Origin: Polyangium spumosum
GTDB lineage: Bacteria; Myxococcota_A; Polyangia; Polyangiales; Polyangiaceae
Reading direction: 5' to 3'
Assembly: GCF_009649845.1 (NCBI RefSeq)
Contig: NZ_WJIE01000007.1
Coordinates: 310,001-374,000, forward strand
Length of the DNA: 64,000 nt
Shown: positions 24,783-33,206 of the stretch, piece after piece
Position numbering within the stretch: the first letter of the stretch is position 1
Layout of the letters: each line of letters opens with the position of its first letter
Position numbers and translations under genes: made by a program
Notes under the pieces: generated by a model
Database searches by the model: none
What the model was told of the DNA's origin: nothing
Seen by the model: only the letters and a program-made list of their open reading frames with translations

Positions 24783-26675
24783 TCAACCCATGACGAGCTT
24801 CGTGATCTCACGTGTCCCCACGACCCAGAGCCCCGCGTGGCTGGCGAGGATCCGCGCGCCTTCCTGCACGAAGGGCTCGGTGTCCGGGAAGCTGCGCGCC
24901 TCCGCCGGCCCGCCCGGGCCGAGCTCGACGCGCACGAGGCCGCCGTCCGTGGCCGCGAGCAACGCGCCCCCGATCGCCTTCTTGCCCGCGATCGATCCGA
25001 GCCACGTTCCGTCGCCCGCCTCGGCCTCGGCCACGCCGAGCCATGCGCCGCTCCCGGCCACCACCACGCACCGGTTCATCGCGCGACCGGCGCGCACGTA
25101 CGTCATGAAGAACCATACCCTGTCGTCATCGATGACCGCGTCCGCGGCCACGATCTGCCCGCTCGGCCAGGGCAATTTCAGCGAATCACGGATCCCGCGG
25201 CGCTCGGCGTCCCAGGTGAACGCGACCGAGACCGCCCCCGCCCGGTAAAACCCGAAGCCGAGCCGCTCGCCGGCCCAGATACGCGTCTGCCCCGCGAGGA
25301 CGTCCCCCCAGAGCTCCGCCGCGCCCTCCGCGAGGCCCACGAGGGGCGTTCCGGCATGACGCGCGGCGCGCCGGTAGAGGCGCCCTCCGTGGACGAACCA
25401 GCGATATCGTTCATTCACCACGAACGCGGGCTCATTGCCACAGACGTCGACCGTGAGGGCCTCCTCCGAGGCCCCGCCCCCGAGGGCCACGACCCGGCCG
25501 CGCCGCGCGATGAACGTGGTTTTCCCCTGCACCCAGAGCCGCAATGCCCCGTCGAGCGGCCCCCGCGCGATCACGGCCCCGTCCTCCCGCTTGTAAACGC
25601 CCTCCTCGTGCACCACGTACGCCGGCAGGTCCCCGACGAGCGAGGTCGCGAGAAGCGTGCCCGACGTCTCGAACCTCCGCGTCGCCTTCACGTGGCCCCG
25701 CACGACGATCACCTCGCGCGCCACGCCGTGATCGCAGGCAGGACACCGCACCCGCGCGTGTTCGGCGCCGCACGACACGCACCTCGTAAAGCGCAAGTTC
25801 TCCAGCAACACGTGCGAGATCGGCGCCCGCGCGTCGCGCTCGAAGATCGCGGAGAGCGCGTGCAGCAGGTCGTCCGGTAAAACGCCGTACGGGATCGCCG
25901 GCTTGGGATACCGCACCTCCGGGTCGAAGACCGTGATTCGCCGGAGCGGCCGCGCCGCTTCGGGGACACGTTTTGCCGGATCCCGCGGCCGATACACCCC
26001 GCCATAGGGCCCCACGCAGAGCAACGTGCCCATCACCATCACGGCGAACGCATACCAGTCCGATTCGGCCGAGAAGGGCCGCACCGGCGCGGGCCGCGGC
26101 GCGCTCGCGTCGCAGAGGAGCGGATCGACGAACCGCTCGGTATAAACGGGGCACGGAAAAGAGCCGAACTGGAAGCTGTCCGCGTCCACGAGGTGCGCCT
26201 CGCCGCCCCGCGCGAGCACGTTCAGGTCGTTGAAATCGCCGATCACCGCGCCCGCCCGATGAACGGCCGCGACCGTCGCGCGGAGGTCACGGAGCAGCCG
26301 CGCCGCCGCCTCGCCCCCGAGCGCCCTGCGCCGCGCGGGCTCGCCGAGGCACATGAGCGGCTCGGCGCCCGCGACGAGGCGCATCGTATACCCGAGGATC
26401 GTGCGCCCCTTGCGGTCTTTTGCGAGCGCGATCGGCGCGGCGACCCGCTCGGGCAAACCCGCCGGGAAGAGCGGCATCTTCTCCTGCACGAGCGCGAGCC
26501 TGTCCGCCGCCGCGCGCGCCTCGACCGAGGCCCCGGCGACGTCCGGATGATCGGGCCCCTTCCAGAGCTTCAGCGCGATGCCCCCGCCGAGGTCGAAGAC
26601 GTCCGCCTCGCCGCCCTTGCCAATCGAGGCCTGCGGGCTCACGCGAATGCGTTTGTCGTCGATGTACACATCCAT
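24783..26675 (-). CDS. Atypical protein kinase with zinc ribbon and beta-rich C-terminus
   Basis: About 630 residues from the ATG at 26675; an ATG at 26726, with AAGGGG upstream, is the alternative. The kinase-like domain (about 1-270) has IGKGGEADVFDL, the lysine motif ALKLWK, and a modified catalytic segment IGDFNDLNVL with VDADSFQ replacing HRD and DFG, as in the COG4248-type kinases of TerY-P triads. A zinc ribbon follows (CVSCGAEH, then RCPACDHG). The C-terminal ~290 residues are beta-rich repeats that may form a propeller. It lies between the PP2C and hydrolase genes with short gaps, so it is operonic. Activity is likely but unproven, given the altered HRD. Confidence 0.8.
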   Translation of the reverse strand: MDVYIDDKRIRVSPQASIGKGGEADVFDLGGGIALKLWKGPDHPDVAGASVEARAAADRLALVQEKMPLFPAGLPERVAAPIALAKDRKGRTILGYTMRLVAGAEPLMCLGEPARRRALGGEAAARLLRDLRATVAAVHRAGAVIGDFNDLNVLARGGEAHLVDADSFQFGSFPCPVYTERFVDPLLCDASAPRPAPVRPFSAESDWYAFAVMVMGTLLCVGPYGGVYRPRDPAKRVPEAARPLRRITVFDPEVRYPKPAIPYGVLPDDLLHALSAIFERDARAPISHVLLENLRFTRCVSCGAEHARVRCPACDHGVAREVIVVRGHVKATRRFETSGTLLATSLVGDLPAYVVHEEGVYKREDGAVIARGPLDGALRLWVQGKTTFIARRGRVVALGGGASEEALTVDVCGNEPAFVVNERYRWFVHGGRLYRRAARHAGTPLVGLAEGAAELWGDVLAGQTRIWAGERLGFGFYRAGAVSVAFTWDAERRGIRDSLKLPWPSGQIVAADAVIDDDRVWFFMTYVRAGRAMNRCVVVAGSGAWLGVAEAEAGDGTWLGSIAGKKAIGGALLAATDGGLVRVELGPGGPAEARSFPDTEPFVQEGARILASHAGLWVVGTREITKLVMG

Positions 26676-26741
26676 GGCACACGTCTCCCGCTCTCGCCTC
26701 CCGGCGAGCCCGAACGGCCACTTCATTCGCCCGTCCCCTTG

Positions 26742-27566
26742 CTAAATGGCGACGCTCGCCTGTCTCGGACGCACGACGAGCACCGTCGTATCGTCCTCGA
26801 GAAGCCCCGGCTCCTTGTGCACCCGCCGCTCGTCCCAGAGCGGCCGCGTCACGTCACGATTGACGAGCGCGAGCGACCGCCGCACCGCGTCCACGTTCCG
26901 AAAAAATCGATCCTCCGACCAGAAGCTCCGCAGCGGCGGGACCCGCTCCCCGCGCGCCCCGGGGATCGCCGCGCCTTCGAGCGCGCTGTAATCGGCAGCC
27001 CCGTCGGTGCCGATGAGCGCCGACGTGAAGGACGCCGCGGGAATGACGCGGTGAATCGAGAACCGCGGCCCCTCCCCCGCGAGCCCATACCCGAGGTAGG
27101 GCGGCGCATTGCCGGGAAAGGGGCCGAGGCGCGTGATCTCGTCCCCCACCGCGAAGACCCCGTCCCCGATGCCGAACACCACGGCCCGCTCGGCCGAGAT
27201 CGCCACGCCGAGCACGGTGAACAGGAAAAACTCGGCGATCCCGCGCGCGTGGGCGACGCCCATGGCCTGCGCGGCCGAGGCGAGCGCGAGGAGCGAGCGC
27301 TCCCGCACGCGCTCGAACGTCGCCTCCTCGTCGATCGCGGCGCCGGCCGTGATCTCGAGCAGGACCTCGGAAGCGACGATCCGCGCCCCCATGGCCGCGC
27401 CGATCTCGTTATGCGCCCCGCTCCCGCACCCGTCACAAACGACGCCGACGAGCCCGCCCTCGTCCGCGCGAAATGCAAATGCGTCCTGATTGGGTCTGCC
27501 GGCGAGGACGTGCGAGCGCCCCGTCACGCTGCCGGCGGCCACCTCGAATCGCCCGTCCTCGCGCAT
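26742..27566 (-). CDS. PP2C-type phosphatase of the NrtR-linked operon
   Basis: 274 residues, GAGGGAGG upstream of the ATG. Divergent PP2C motifs: VTGRSHVLAGRPNQDAF, VVCDGCGSGAHNEIGA (GCGSG replaces the usual GMGG), GIGDGVFAVGD, LIGTDGAADY and LEDDTTVLVVR at the end. The metal-binding Asp residues are kept. This form, with CDGCGSG, is the one found in PP2C proteins of TerY-P-like loci. It should reverse phosphorylation by the adjacent kinase. It lies 16 bp downstream of nrtR and overlaps nothing. Confidence 0.85.
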   Translation of the reverse strand: MREDGRFEVAAGSVTGRSHVLAGRPNQDAFAFRADEGGLVGVVCDGCGSGAHNEIGAAMGARIVASEVLLEITAGAAIDEEATFERVRERSLLALASAAQAMGVAHARGIAEFFLFTVLGVAISAERAVVFGIGDGVFAVGDEITRLGPFPGNAPPYLGYGLAGEGPRFSIHRVIPAASFTSALIGTDGAADYSALEGAAIPGARGERVPPLRSFWSEDRFFRNVDAVRRSLALVNRDVTRPLWDERRVHKEPGLLEDDTTVLVVRPRQASVAI

Positions 27567-27582
27567 GGCTCCCTCCCTCGCG

Positions 27583-28272
27583 TCAAACCTCGAACAAGAA
27601 GCCCTCTTTTTCGAGCTTCCGATACGCCTTCTCGTCGAACGTATAGAGCCGCGCCGCCCTGTGCGCGACGTCCTGCTCGACCTCGTCGAGCTCGATCAGG
27701 AGCCCGGTCGAGAGCACTTTTTTTCGGAAGTTCCGCTTGTCGAGCTCCTGATCGAGGACCTTCTCGTACACGCGCTGGAGCTGCGTGAGCGTGAACTTCT
27801 TGGGCAAGAGCTCGAACCCGAGGGGCGCATACCGGACCTTGCCGCGGAGGCGCGTGATCGCCTTGTCGAGGACGGCCTCGTGATCGAAGGCGAGCTTCGG
27901 CAAATCGTCGATGGCGAACCAGGCGGCCTCGCGCGCGTCGGTGGCGGCGCGGACCGCGTGCTCGGAGAGCTTCACCAGCGCGTAATAAGCGACCGATACG
28001 ACGCGCTCGCGGGGATCTCGATCGATCGCTCCGAACGTATATAGCTGCTCGAGGTACACCTTCTCGATACCAGCCTCCTCGCGGAGCTCGCGCCGCGCGG
28101 CCTCGTCGAGCGTCTCGTCGAGGCGCACGAACCCGCCGGGCAAGGCCCAGCGGCCCGCGAACGGCTCGATGCCGCGCCGGATGAGCAGGACCTTGAGATC
28201 CTCCTCGTCGAGGCCAAAAACGACACAATCCACGGCGAGCGCCGGGCGCGGGTAGTGGTAGGTCACGCTCAT
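27583..28272 (-). CDS. nrtR: NrtR-type Nudix transcriptional regulator
   Basis: 229 residues. An N-terminal Nudix domain (about 1-145) has an intact Nudix box at about 46-69, beginning GGFVRLDET and ending RELREEAG. The C-terminal ~75 residues ([19 protein letters not shown], then [10 protein letters not shown]) form the winged helix seen in NrtR regulators. NrtR proteins sense ADP-ribose or related NAD products and repress NAD genes. The uninterrupted box suggests hydrolase activity may survive. It is the first gene of a five-gene operon including a nicotinamidase-like enzyme. A palindrome in the spacer of the promoter is the likely autoregulatory site. No clear Shine-Dalgarno precedes the start. 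Confidence 0.85.
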   Translation of the reverse strand: MSVTYHYPRPALAVDCVVFGLDEEDLKVLLIRRGIEPFAGRWALPGGFVRLDETLDEAARRELREEAGIEKVYLEQLYTFGAIDRDPRERVVSVAYYALVKLSEHAVRAATDAREAAWFAIDDLPKLAFDHEAVLDKAITRLRGKVRYAPLGFELLPKKFTLTQLQRVYEKVLDQELDKRNFRKKVLSTGLLIELDEVEQDVAHRAARLYTFDEKAYRKLEKEGFLFEV

Positions 28273-28299
28273 GATCGGGTCCGTGTTGGATGTACACGA

Positions 28300-28328
28300 A
28301 GCTTAGTGTCGATCCGACACCGTGTCAA
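28300..28328 (-). promoter_or_regulatory. Near-consensus sigma70 promoter with palindromic operator filling the spacer (nrtR operon)
   Basis: On the minus strand: -35 TTGACA (28323-28328), 17-bp spacer, -10 TAAGCT (28300-28305). The spacer contains the perfect 15-bp palindrome GTGTCG-GAT-CGACAC (28306-28320), which touches the -10. Binding there would block RNA polymerase. NrtR autoregulation is the obvious candidate but is inference. Confidence 0.65.
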
Positions 28329-28368
28329 GACGGGGGAGCCAACTGCGATGCAAGCCGAGCGAGGCGCC

Positions 28369-29010
28369 TCACAAGTACGGTTCGCTGCCGTCGCACAGGG
28401 CTTCGAGCACATCGCTCGCCATGTCCCTCCCCGTCGCGGCGCACTCCTCCAGAATCGCGCGTCCCTGCGCATCTCCGACCCGCGCGAGGGCGCAGGCTGC
28501 CCTCTCCTGCTCGAACACATCGGGCAGGCTGAGCTCTCGCCTTCGTCTCTCGTACCAAGCATCGAGCGCAGGGGCGCGAACGCCGCCGATACGCGTGAGG
28601 GCCAGCGCGACCACGTCGCTCACATACAAATGCCACCACATGTCGGCGCAGATCTCGTCGTCGTCGAGGGCTTTGATCAGCGCATCCACGGACGCAGGCG
28701 ACGCCGTGCGGCACAAGGCCACCGCTGCCATGTAGCGCGTGAGTATCTTCCCCGAGAGCAAGAGCGAGCAAGTATGTTCGACATCGATCGGATCCATCTC
28801 GGGGCTCAGGGCGCGCGCGGCGCTCGCGCGAACCAGCGCCTTGTAGCCGCTGTCTCGCACGACCGAGCGCACCAGTGCGAGCCCCGGATCTCCACGCGAT
28901 AGGAGCTGGAGGCAGAAGCGCTTCGCGTCCAGGGTGCTCTCAATCAAGGCCGGATCCGTGCGGAGGGCCTCGGCGCACGCCGCGAAATCATCGGTGAGGG
29001 GATCGACCAT
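28369..29010 (-). CDS. HEAT-repeat-like protein
   Basis: 213 residues, all helical. Repeated helix pairs of HEAT type are visible, for example YKALVRASAARAL, ILTRYMAAVALCRTASPASVDALIKAL, VSDVVALALTRIGGVRAPAL and EQERAACALARVGD. No signal peptide, membrane segment or catalytic motif. Such proteins act as protein-binding scaffolds; the partner is unknown. It lies upstream of the nrtR promoter on the same strand and immediately downstream of the pirin remnant. A weak TAGCGG box is near the start. Confidence in the coding call is good, but not in any function. Confidence 0.7.
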   Translation of the reverse strand: MVDPLTDDFAACAEALRTDPALIESTLDAKRFCLQLLSRGDPGLALVRSVVRDSGYKALVRASAARALSPEMDPIDVEHTCSLLLSGKILTRYMAAVALCRTASPASVDALIKALDDDEICADMWWHLYVSDVVALALTRIGGVRAPALDAWYERRRRELSLPDVFEQERAACALARVGDAQGRAILEECAATGRDMASDVLEALCDGSEPYL

Positions 29011-29019
29011 ACCCGACCG

Positions 29020-29223
29020 CTACCACATCGACGAATGCACCGTACGATCATGAGCTCGATCATACGCTCCGCTCCGGGACCCTCCCACCCGCTCCGGCCC
29101 CATTTGCTCGTTGCCCGCGGGGTACGCGTCGTCGTGGTGCACGCAGAACAGGAAAGGATCGGCCGTCACCCAGGGGAAACCGAGGGGCTGCGTCTCCAGC
29201 ACGATCTTGCTTCCGGCTCGCAT
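29020..29223 (-). pseudogene. Pirin N-terminal fragment (remnant)
   Basis: A 67-codon frame whose first ~45 residues (LETQPLGFPWVTADPFLF, then CVHHDDAYPAGNEQMGP) match the start of pirin-family proteins almost motif for motif. After MGP, where intact pirins continue with an ASLAGR-type segment and then some 200 more residues, the frame becomes unrelated (ERVGGSRSGAYDRAH) and stops. No further pirin segment is visible downstream, where the HEAT-repeat gene begins. I read it as the 5' remnant of a pirin gene broken by deletion or rearrangement. Its start is one base from the stop of 29225-29848. Confidence 0.7.
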
Positions 29224-29224
29224 C

Positions 29225-29848
29225 TCAATACCCGATCCCCACGGCCTCGCGCACGTAGCGCATCGCCATCAGCTCGCTCACCATGAACTCGGCGACGTCC
29301 GCGCGGCTCACCTCGTACGAATCGCCGGCGGGCCCGTCCTTCTCGACCTTGTAATTGCCTCGCCTCGGGCCGTCCAGGAGCCGGGGCGGGCGCACGATCG
29401 TCCAGTCGGAGTCGCTCGCGCGCAGCCGCTCCTCCGCTTTTTGTTGATCCGCGATCACCCTCCGCAACATCCATCGCCCCGCGGTCCGGAACAAGAATGG
29501 CGCCCGCGGGTCCTCGATCGTCCCGGCCGACGTCACGCACACGAACCTGCGCACGCGCGCCTCCGCCATCGCCCACAAGATGGCGGCGAATCCGTCCGAA
29601 AAGAGGTTCGTCTCGCCGAGGTCTTTCCCTGTCCCGAGCGCCGAGATCACCGCGTCCACGCCGCGCATCGCCGGCCCCACGTGGCCCCACTCGAGCACGT
29701 CTCCTTGCACGAGCTCGAGGCGCGGCGACCAGGCGCCCACGGCCGCGGGCCTGCGCGCGAACGCCCGCACCTCGTAGCCCGCGTCGAGCGCCTGCGCCAC
29801 GACCTCTCGACCCGTGGGCCCCGAAGCCCCGAAGACCAAGATCTTCAT
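29225..29848 (-). CDS. NAD(P)-binding Rossmann protein (NmrA/SDR-like)
   Basis: 207 residues from the ATG at 29848. The dinucleotide motif [11 protein letters not shown] lies at residues ~7-17 with a beta-strand before it (MKILVF). Further landmarks are [17 protein letters not shown] and VCVTSAG, as in atypical short-chain dehydrogenases of the NAD(P)H-binding/NmrA type. The catalytic YxxxK is not obvious, so it may be a redox sensor or a reductase. A TACGAT box lies ten bases upstream; an ATG at 29860 is an alternative. Divergent from msrP. Two bases separate its stop from the pirin remnant; pirin and such oxidoreductases may once have been cotranscribed, which is inference. Confidence 0.8.
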   Translation of the reverse strand: MKILVFGASGPTGREVVAQALDAGYEVRAFARRPAAVGAWSPRLELVQGDVLEWGHVGPAMRGVDAVISALGTGKDLGETNLFSDGFAAILWAMAEARVRRFVCVTSAGTIEDPRAPFLFRTAGRWMLRRVIADQQKAEERLRASDSDWTIVRPPRLLDGPRRGNYKVEKDGPAGDSYEVSRADVAEFMVSELMAMRYVREAVGIGY

Positions 29849-29895
29849 GCGCCGAATCATCGTACGTCGGGCGCGACGTCGCAACGCGTATCGTT

Positions 29896-29901
29896 TACAA
29901 T
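29896..29901 (+). promoter_or_regulatory. -10 box TACAAT for leaderless msrP start
   Basis: TACAAT ends six bases before the ATG at 29908. No Shine-Dalgarno sequence is present. Confidence 0.55.
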
Positions 29902-29907
29902 CCCCTC

Positions 29908-30924
29908 ATGGCCAGGCTGCCCCCGCCGCCCCCGAGCTCCGAGATCACGCCCGAAGCGCGATACCTGCGCCGCCGCGAGATCCTGAAGAGCGCGGGGCTC
30001 TTCGTGGGCACGGCCGCGGCGCTCGGCACGGGCCTCGTCGCGCTCACGGGCCGCGGCCGCCGCGCGACCGTCACGGCCGAGCCCCTGCCCCCGGGCCTCG
30101 CCCTGCCCACGCCCGGGCCGCCCCCCGCGCCCCCGGGCTCGGCTGCGGCGCGTGATCCTTTCAAGACGGACGAACCTCGCACGCCCTACGAGGACGTGAC
30201 GACGTACAACAATTTTTACGAGCTCGGCCTCGACAAGGAGGACCCAGCGCGGAACACGAAGACCTTGAAGCCTCGCCCCTGGACCGTGGTGTTCGAGGGC
30301 GAGATCAAGAAACCCCAGCGCATCGACATCGATACGCTCTTGAAATGGTTCCCGCTGGAGGAGCGCGTCTACCGCATGCGGTGCGTCGAGACGTGGTCCA
30401 TGGTGATCCCGTGGCTCGGCTTCCCGCTCGGCAAGCTGATCGAGCGGCTCGAGCCGACGTCGCGGGCGAAATACGTCGCCTTCACGACGCTCATGGATCC
30501 GGAGCAGCTCCCGTTCCAGCTCACGGACGTGCTCGAATGGCCCTACCGCGAGGGATTACGCCTCGACGAGGCCAAGCACCCGCTCACGATGCTCGCCGCG
30601 GGCCTCTACGGCAAATCGCTGCCGGGGCAAAACGGCGCCCCGCTCCGGCTCGTCGTGCCCTGGAAATACGGGTTCAAGGGGATCAAGTCGATCGTGCGGA
30701 TCGCGCTCGTCGAGAAGGAGCCCGAGACGTCCTGGAACATGGCCGCCCCGCGCGAATACGGGTTTTACGCGAACGTCAACCCGGAGGTCGCACACCCGCG
30801 CTGGAGCCAGGCGATGGAGCGGCGCATCGGCGACCTCGACAAGCGCCCGACGCTGATGTTCAATGGTTACGCGGAGGAGGTCGCGCACCTCTACGCGGGT
30901 ATGGACCTCCGGATGTTTTATTGA
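29908..30924 (+). CDS. msrP: Protein-methionine-sulfoxide reductase, molybdopterin catalytic subunit MsrP
   Basis: 338 residues. The N-terminus carries a Tat signal ([12 protein letters not shown]). The oxidoreductase Mo-binding domain follows, with the Mo-ligand Cys159 in [11 protein letters not shown], the [11 protein letters not shown] and [20 protein letters not shown] segments and the C-terminal Tyr. Length and order match MsrP/YedY throughout, with a Pro-rich insert (about 55-80) after the signal. It repairs oxidised Met residues of periplasmic proteins, with electrons from MsrQ encoded next. The stop overlaps the msrQ ATG as TGATG. The start is supported by TACAAT six bases upstream. 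Confidence 0.95.
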   Translation: MARLPPPPPSSEITPEARYLRRREILKSAGLFVGTAAALGTGLVALTGRGRRATVTAEPLPPGLALPTPGPPPAPPGSAAARDPFKTDEPRTPYEDVTTYNNFYELGLDKEDPARNTKTLKPRPWTVVFEGEIKKPQRIDIDTLLKWFPLEERVYRMRCVETWSMVIPWLGFPLGKLIERLEPTSRAKYVAFTTLMDPEQLPFQLTDVLEWPYREGLRLDEAKHPLTMLAAGLYGKSLPGQNGAPLRLVVPWKYGFKGIKSIVRIALVEKEPETSWNMAAPREYGFYANVNPEVAHPRWSQAMERRIGDLDKRPTLMFNGYAEEVAHLYAGMDLRMFY

Positions 30925-31562
30925 TGGCGGCGAGCGAGATCCCCAGGGGCGCGGGCAAGCTCGGCTGGCTCTCGCCCGCGATCGTCACGGGAGGGCTCGC
31001 CCCGGCCGTCGTCCTCGTGATCCGCGCCGCCCGGAGGGACCTCGGCGCGAACCCGATCGCCGAGGCAATGAACCAGCTCGGGCTGCTCGCGCTCGTCCTT
31101 CTGGTCCTCTCGCTCGCCGCGACGCCGCTCCAGATCGCCACCGGCTGGAAGTGGCCGATCCGCATCCGCAAGACCTTGGGCCTGCTCGGCTTTTTTTACG
31201 TCTGCGCGCATTTCCTGGTGTACGCGGTCCTCGACCAGTCCCTCGCCCTCGGCGCGATCGCCGCGGACATCACGAAGAGGCCGTTCATCCTCGTGGGGTT
31301 CGTCGCGTTCGTCCTGCTCGTCCCGCTGGCCGCGACGTCGACGGCCAAGGCCCTCAAGCGGATGGGGTTCGCCCGGTGGAAACGATTGCACAGGCTCGCG
31401 TACGTGGCCGCGATCCTCGGCATCGTCCATTTCGTGATGCGGGTGAAGAAGGACCTGACCGAGCCGGCGATCTACGGGGCCCTCCTCGGCGGGCTGTTTC
31501 TGATCCGGATCATGGACGTGGCGCTGAAGCGCCGGGACAAACGCGGCTCCATGCGCGGTTAA
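30924..31562 (+). CDS. msrQ: MsrQ haem-binding membrane subunit
   Basis: 212 residues with six predicted membrane segments. Family motifs: TGWKWPIRIRKTLGLLGFFY, CAHFLVYAVLDQ (His ligand), ITKRPFILVGF, and RLHRLAYVAAILGIVHF with two further His. It is a haem b protein of the ferric-reductase fold that passes electrons from the quinone pool or cytoplasmic flavin to MsrP. It is translationally coupled to msrP by a one-base overlap. Its TAA overlaps the stop of the convergent gene at 31559 by three bases, so the two genes end on the same site. Confidence 0.95.
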   Translation: MAASEIPRGAGKLGWLSPAIVTGGLAPAVVLVIRAARRDLGANPIAEAMNQLGLLALVLLVLSLAATPLQIATGWKWPIRIRKTLGLLGFFYVCAHFLVYAVLDQSLALGAIAADITKRPFILVGFVAFVLLVPLAATSTAKALKRMGFARWKRLHRLAYVAAILGIVHFVMRVKKDLTEPAIYGALLGGLFLIRIMDVALKRRDKRGSMRG

Positions 31563-32350
31563 GCCGGCCCGCCCGCCAATCGCCCCACGCCGAACCGCTT
31601 CGCCACGGCCAGCAAGACCCCCACGTTCCGCACCTCTTCGGTCGGCAAGAGGAGCCGACGACCCGACGTGAGCCGCACTTCGAGCCACCGGAACGAGAGC
31701 TGCATCGCGTCCACGTCGTTCCACGGCGAACCGCTCGCGCCGTAATGAATGCCCGACGCGTCGACCACCACCGGGCCAAACTTGAGCCGCTCCCCCGCGT
31801 CGAGCGCGCTCTCCGCCTCCGCGACGAGCCGCGCCGCCGTCTCGTTTTGCACCCGCGCGGCGAGGTCCTTCGCGCCGTCGAGCTCCGTCGGCAGCTCGAT
31901 CACCCGGCCGTCCCGCGCCCCGAGGCGCACGATCGACTCGGGTGAACGTACGGGCTCGTAGAATCGCGCCCAGATGGCCGTCACGTCGTCCCAGGAGAAC
32001 ACGTGGCTCCCGGAATGGTTGGTGATGCAGATCCCCTCGTCGTGTACGGTCACGCGACCACGGACGCGGCGCACGAAGGCGCGCAGCGCGAAGGCCGCGC
32101 CGGTCCCGAACATGCTCGCTTGCAGCACGGCCAAGGCCCAGCGGCCGGGATCCGAGCCGCGCCCGAGCGGCGCGAGCAGCAGCCCGAGCGCGATGAGCGC
32201 CGCGACCGAACCCACGACGAGGTAACCGACACGACCCAGCTTGCTCGTGCGGTGTGTCGCGACGGGCGGGCCAAACGAAAGCGGGGCAGCGCGGTAGGGG
32301 CTGATCGCCTTGGCGTTCGTTTCGCGAGGGGCTTCGAGGCGCGGAGGCAC
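31559..32350 (-). CDS. Membrane protein with PH-like repeats (DUF6585-like)
   Basis: 263 residues from a GTG at 32350. Two membrane helices (about 38-58 and 66-88) are followed by a cytoplasmic region with two PH-like beta units: one around VTVHDEGICITN, with SHVFSWDDVTAIWARF, the other near the C-terminus around VVVDASGIHYGA, with SPWNDVDAMQLSFRWLEVRL. This resembles DUF6585 proteins of unknown function. A TATACT box ten bases upstream supports the GTG start. The gene is divergent from the permease at 32411 and convergent with msrQ. Confidence in the family name is moderate. Confidence 0.7.
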   Translation of the reverse strand: MPPRLEAPRETNAKAISPYRAAPLSFGPPVATHRTSKLGRVGYLVVGSVAALIALGLLLAPLGRGSDPGRWALAVLQASMFGTGAAFALRAFVRRVRGRVTVHDEGICITNHSGSHVFSWDDVTAIWARFYEPVRSPESIVRLGARDGRVIELPTELDGAKDLAARVQNETAARLVAEAESALDAGERLKFGPVVVDASGIHYGASGSPWNDVDAMQLSFRWLEVRLTSGRRLLLPTEEVRNVGVLLAVAKRFGVGRLAGGPA

Positions 32351-32360
32351 GAGGGGGGCG

Positions 32361-32366
32361 AGTATA
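32361..32366 (-). promoter_or_regulatory. -10 box TATACT upstream of start at 32350
   Basis: TATACT on the minus strand ends ten bases before the GTG at 32350. It is in the 60-bp divergent region shared with the permease at 32411. Confidence 0.5.
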
Positions 32367-32385
32367 ACCTCGTTCCCGCTGCGAC

Positions 32386-32399
32386 GTGCTACCCTCCGC
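32386..32399 (+). promoter_or_regulatory. Promoter 14-mer shared with the ABC-2 ATPase gene
   Basis: GTGCTACCCTCCGC is identical to 18074-18087. It contains the extended -10 TGCTACCCT. The distance to the ATG at 32411 is 15 bases (12 to the in-frame GTG at 32408), slightly longer than before the ATPase gene. Confidence 0.5.
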
Positions 32400-32410
32400 G
32401 CCGACGCGTG

Positions 32411-33196
32411 ATGCGGTATCTCACCCTGCTCGGCCTCCAGCTCCGCAAGTCGGCCACGCTCGCGATGCAGTATCGCTGGGATTTCGTGGTCAGCGGGGCC
32501 CTCGCCCTGCTCTGGACGGCCGCGGGCCTGGTGCCGTTCCACATCGCCTTCCACGGCAGGCCACCCGTCGGCGGCTGGACGTACGAGAGCGCGCTCGTCG
32601 TCGTGGGCTTTTTCACGCTGCTCCGGGGCGTGCTCGACGGCGCCGTCAACCCCTCGCTCCTCTCGGTCGTGCAGCAGATCCGCGAAGGTACGCTCGATTT
32701 CGTGCTGCTCAAGCCCGCCGACGCGCAATTCCTCGTCTCGACCACGAAGTTCGAGGTCTTCCGCGTGCTCGACGCGCTCGCCGGGCTCGGCCTCGTCACC
32801 TTCGCTTTCGTGCGCCTCGGCCACGCGCCCAGCGCGGCCGGCGTGCTCACGGCCCTCGTCATGCTCGTGGCGGCCACGGTGGTCCTTTATTCGATCTGGA
32901 TCCTCGTCATCGCCGCGGCATTCTGGGTGGTCCGCGTGGACAACCTCGCGTACCTCTTCGACTCGATCTTCGATTTCGCGCGCTGGCCCGTGTCCGTGTT
33001 CAAAGGAATCTGGAAGTTCGTCTTCACCTTCGTCATCCCGCTCGGCGTGATGACGACCTACCCGGCCGAGGCGCTGCTCGGCGCGCTCGCCACAGAGACC
33101 GCCGTCGCCTCGATCTTCGGCGCGACCGCGCTCGCCGTGGCCGCGCGCGCCGTCTGGACCCGCGCCATCGGCCATTATACCTCCGCTTCGAGCTGA
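32411..33196 (+). CDS. ABC-2 exporter permease (DUF990-like), probable second subunit
   Basis: 261 residues from the ATG at 32411; an in-frame GTG at 32408 is adjacent. Six membrane segments and the loop QIREGTLDFVLLKPADAQF, matching EIRQGTLSQRLLKPIHPLW of the permease at 19094. In this family an ATPase works with two different permeases, normally in one operon. Only one is beside the ATPase, so this gene is the probable missing partner, set apart by 12.5 kb. The shared 14-mer promoter supports this. The thioesterase gene follows 10 bp later and may be cotranscribed. Confidence 0.85.
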   Translation: MRYLTLLGLQLRKSATLAMQYRWDFVVSGALALLWTAAGLVPFHIAFHGRPPVGGWTYESALVVVGFFTLLRGVLDGAVNPSLLSVVQQIREGTLDFVLLKPADAQFLVSTTKFEVFRVLDALAGLGLVTFAFVRLGHAPSAAGVLTALVMLVAATVVLYSIWILVIAAAFWVVRVDNLAYLFDSIFDFARWPVSVFKGIWKFVFTFVIPLGVMTTYPAEALLGALATETAVASIFGATALAVAARAVWTRAIGHYTSASS

Positions 33197-33206
33197 ACGT
33201 CCCGCG

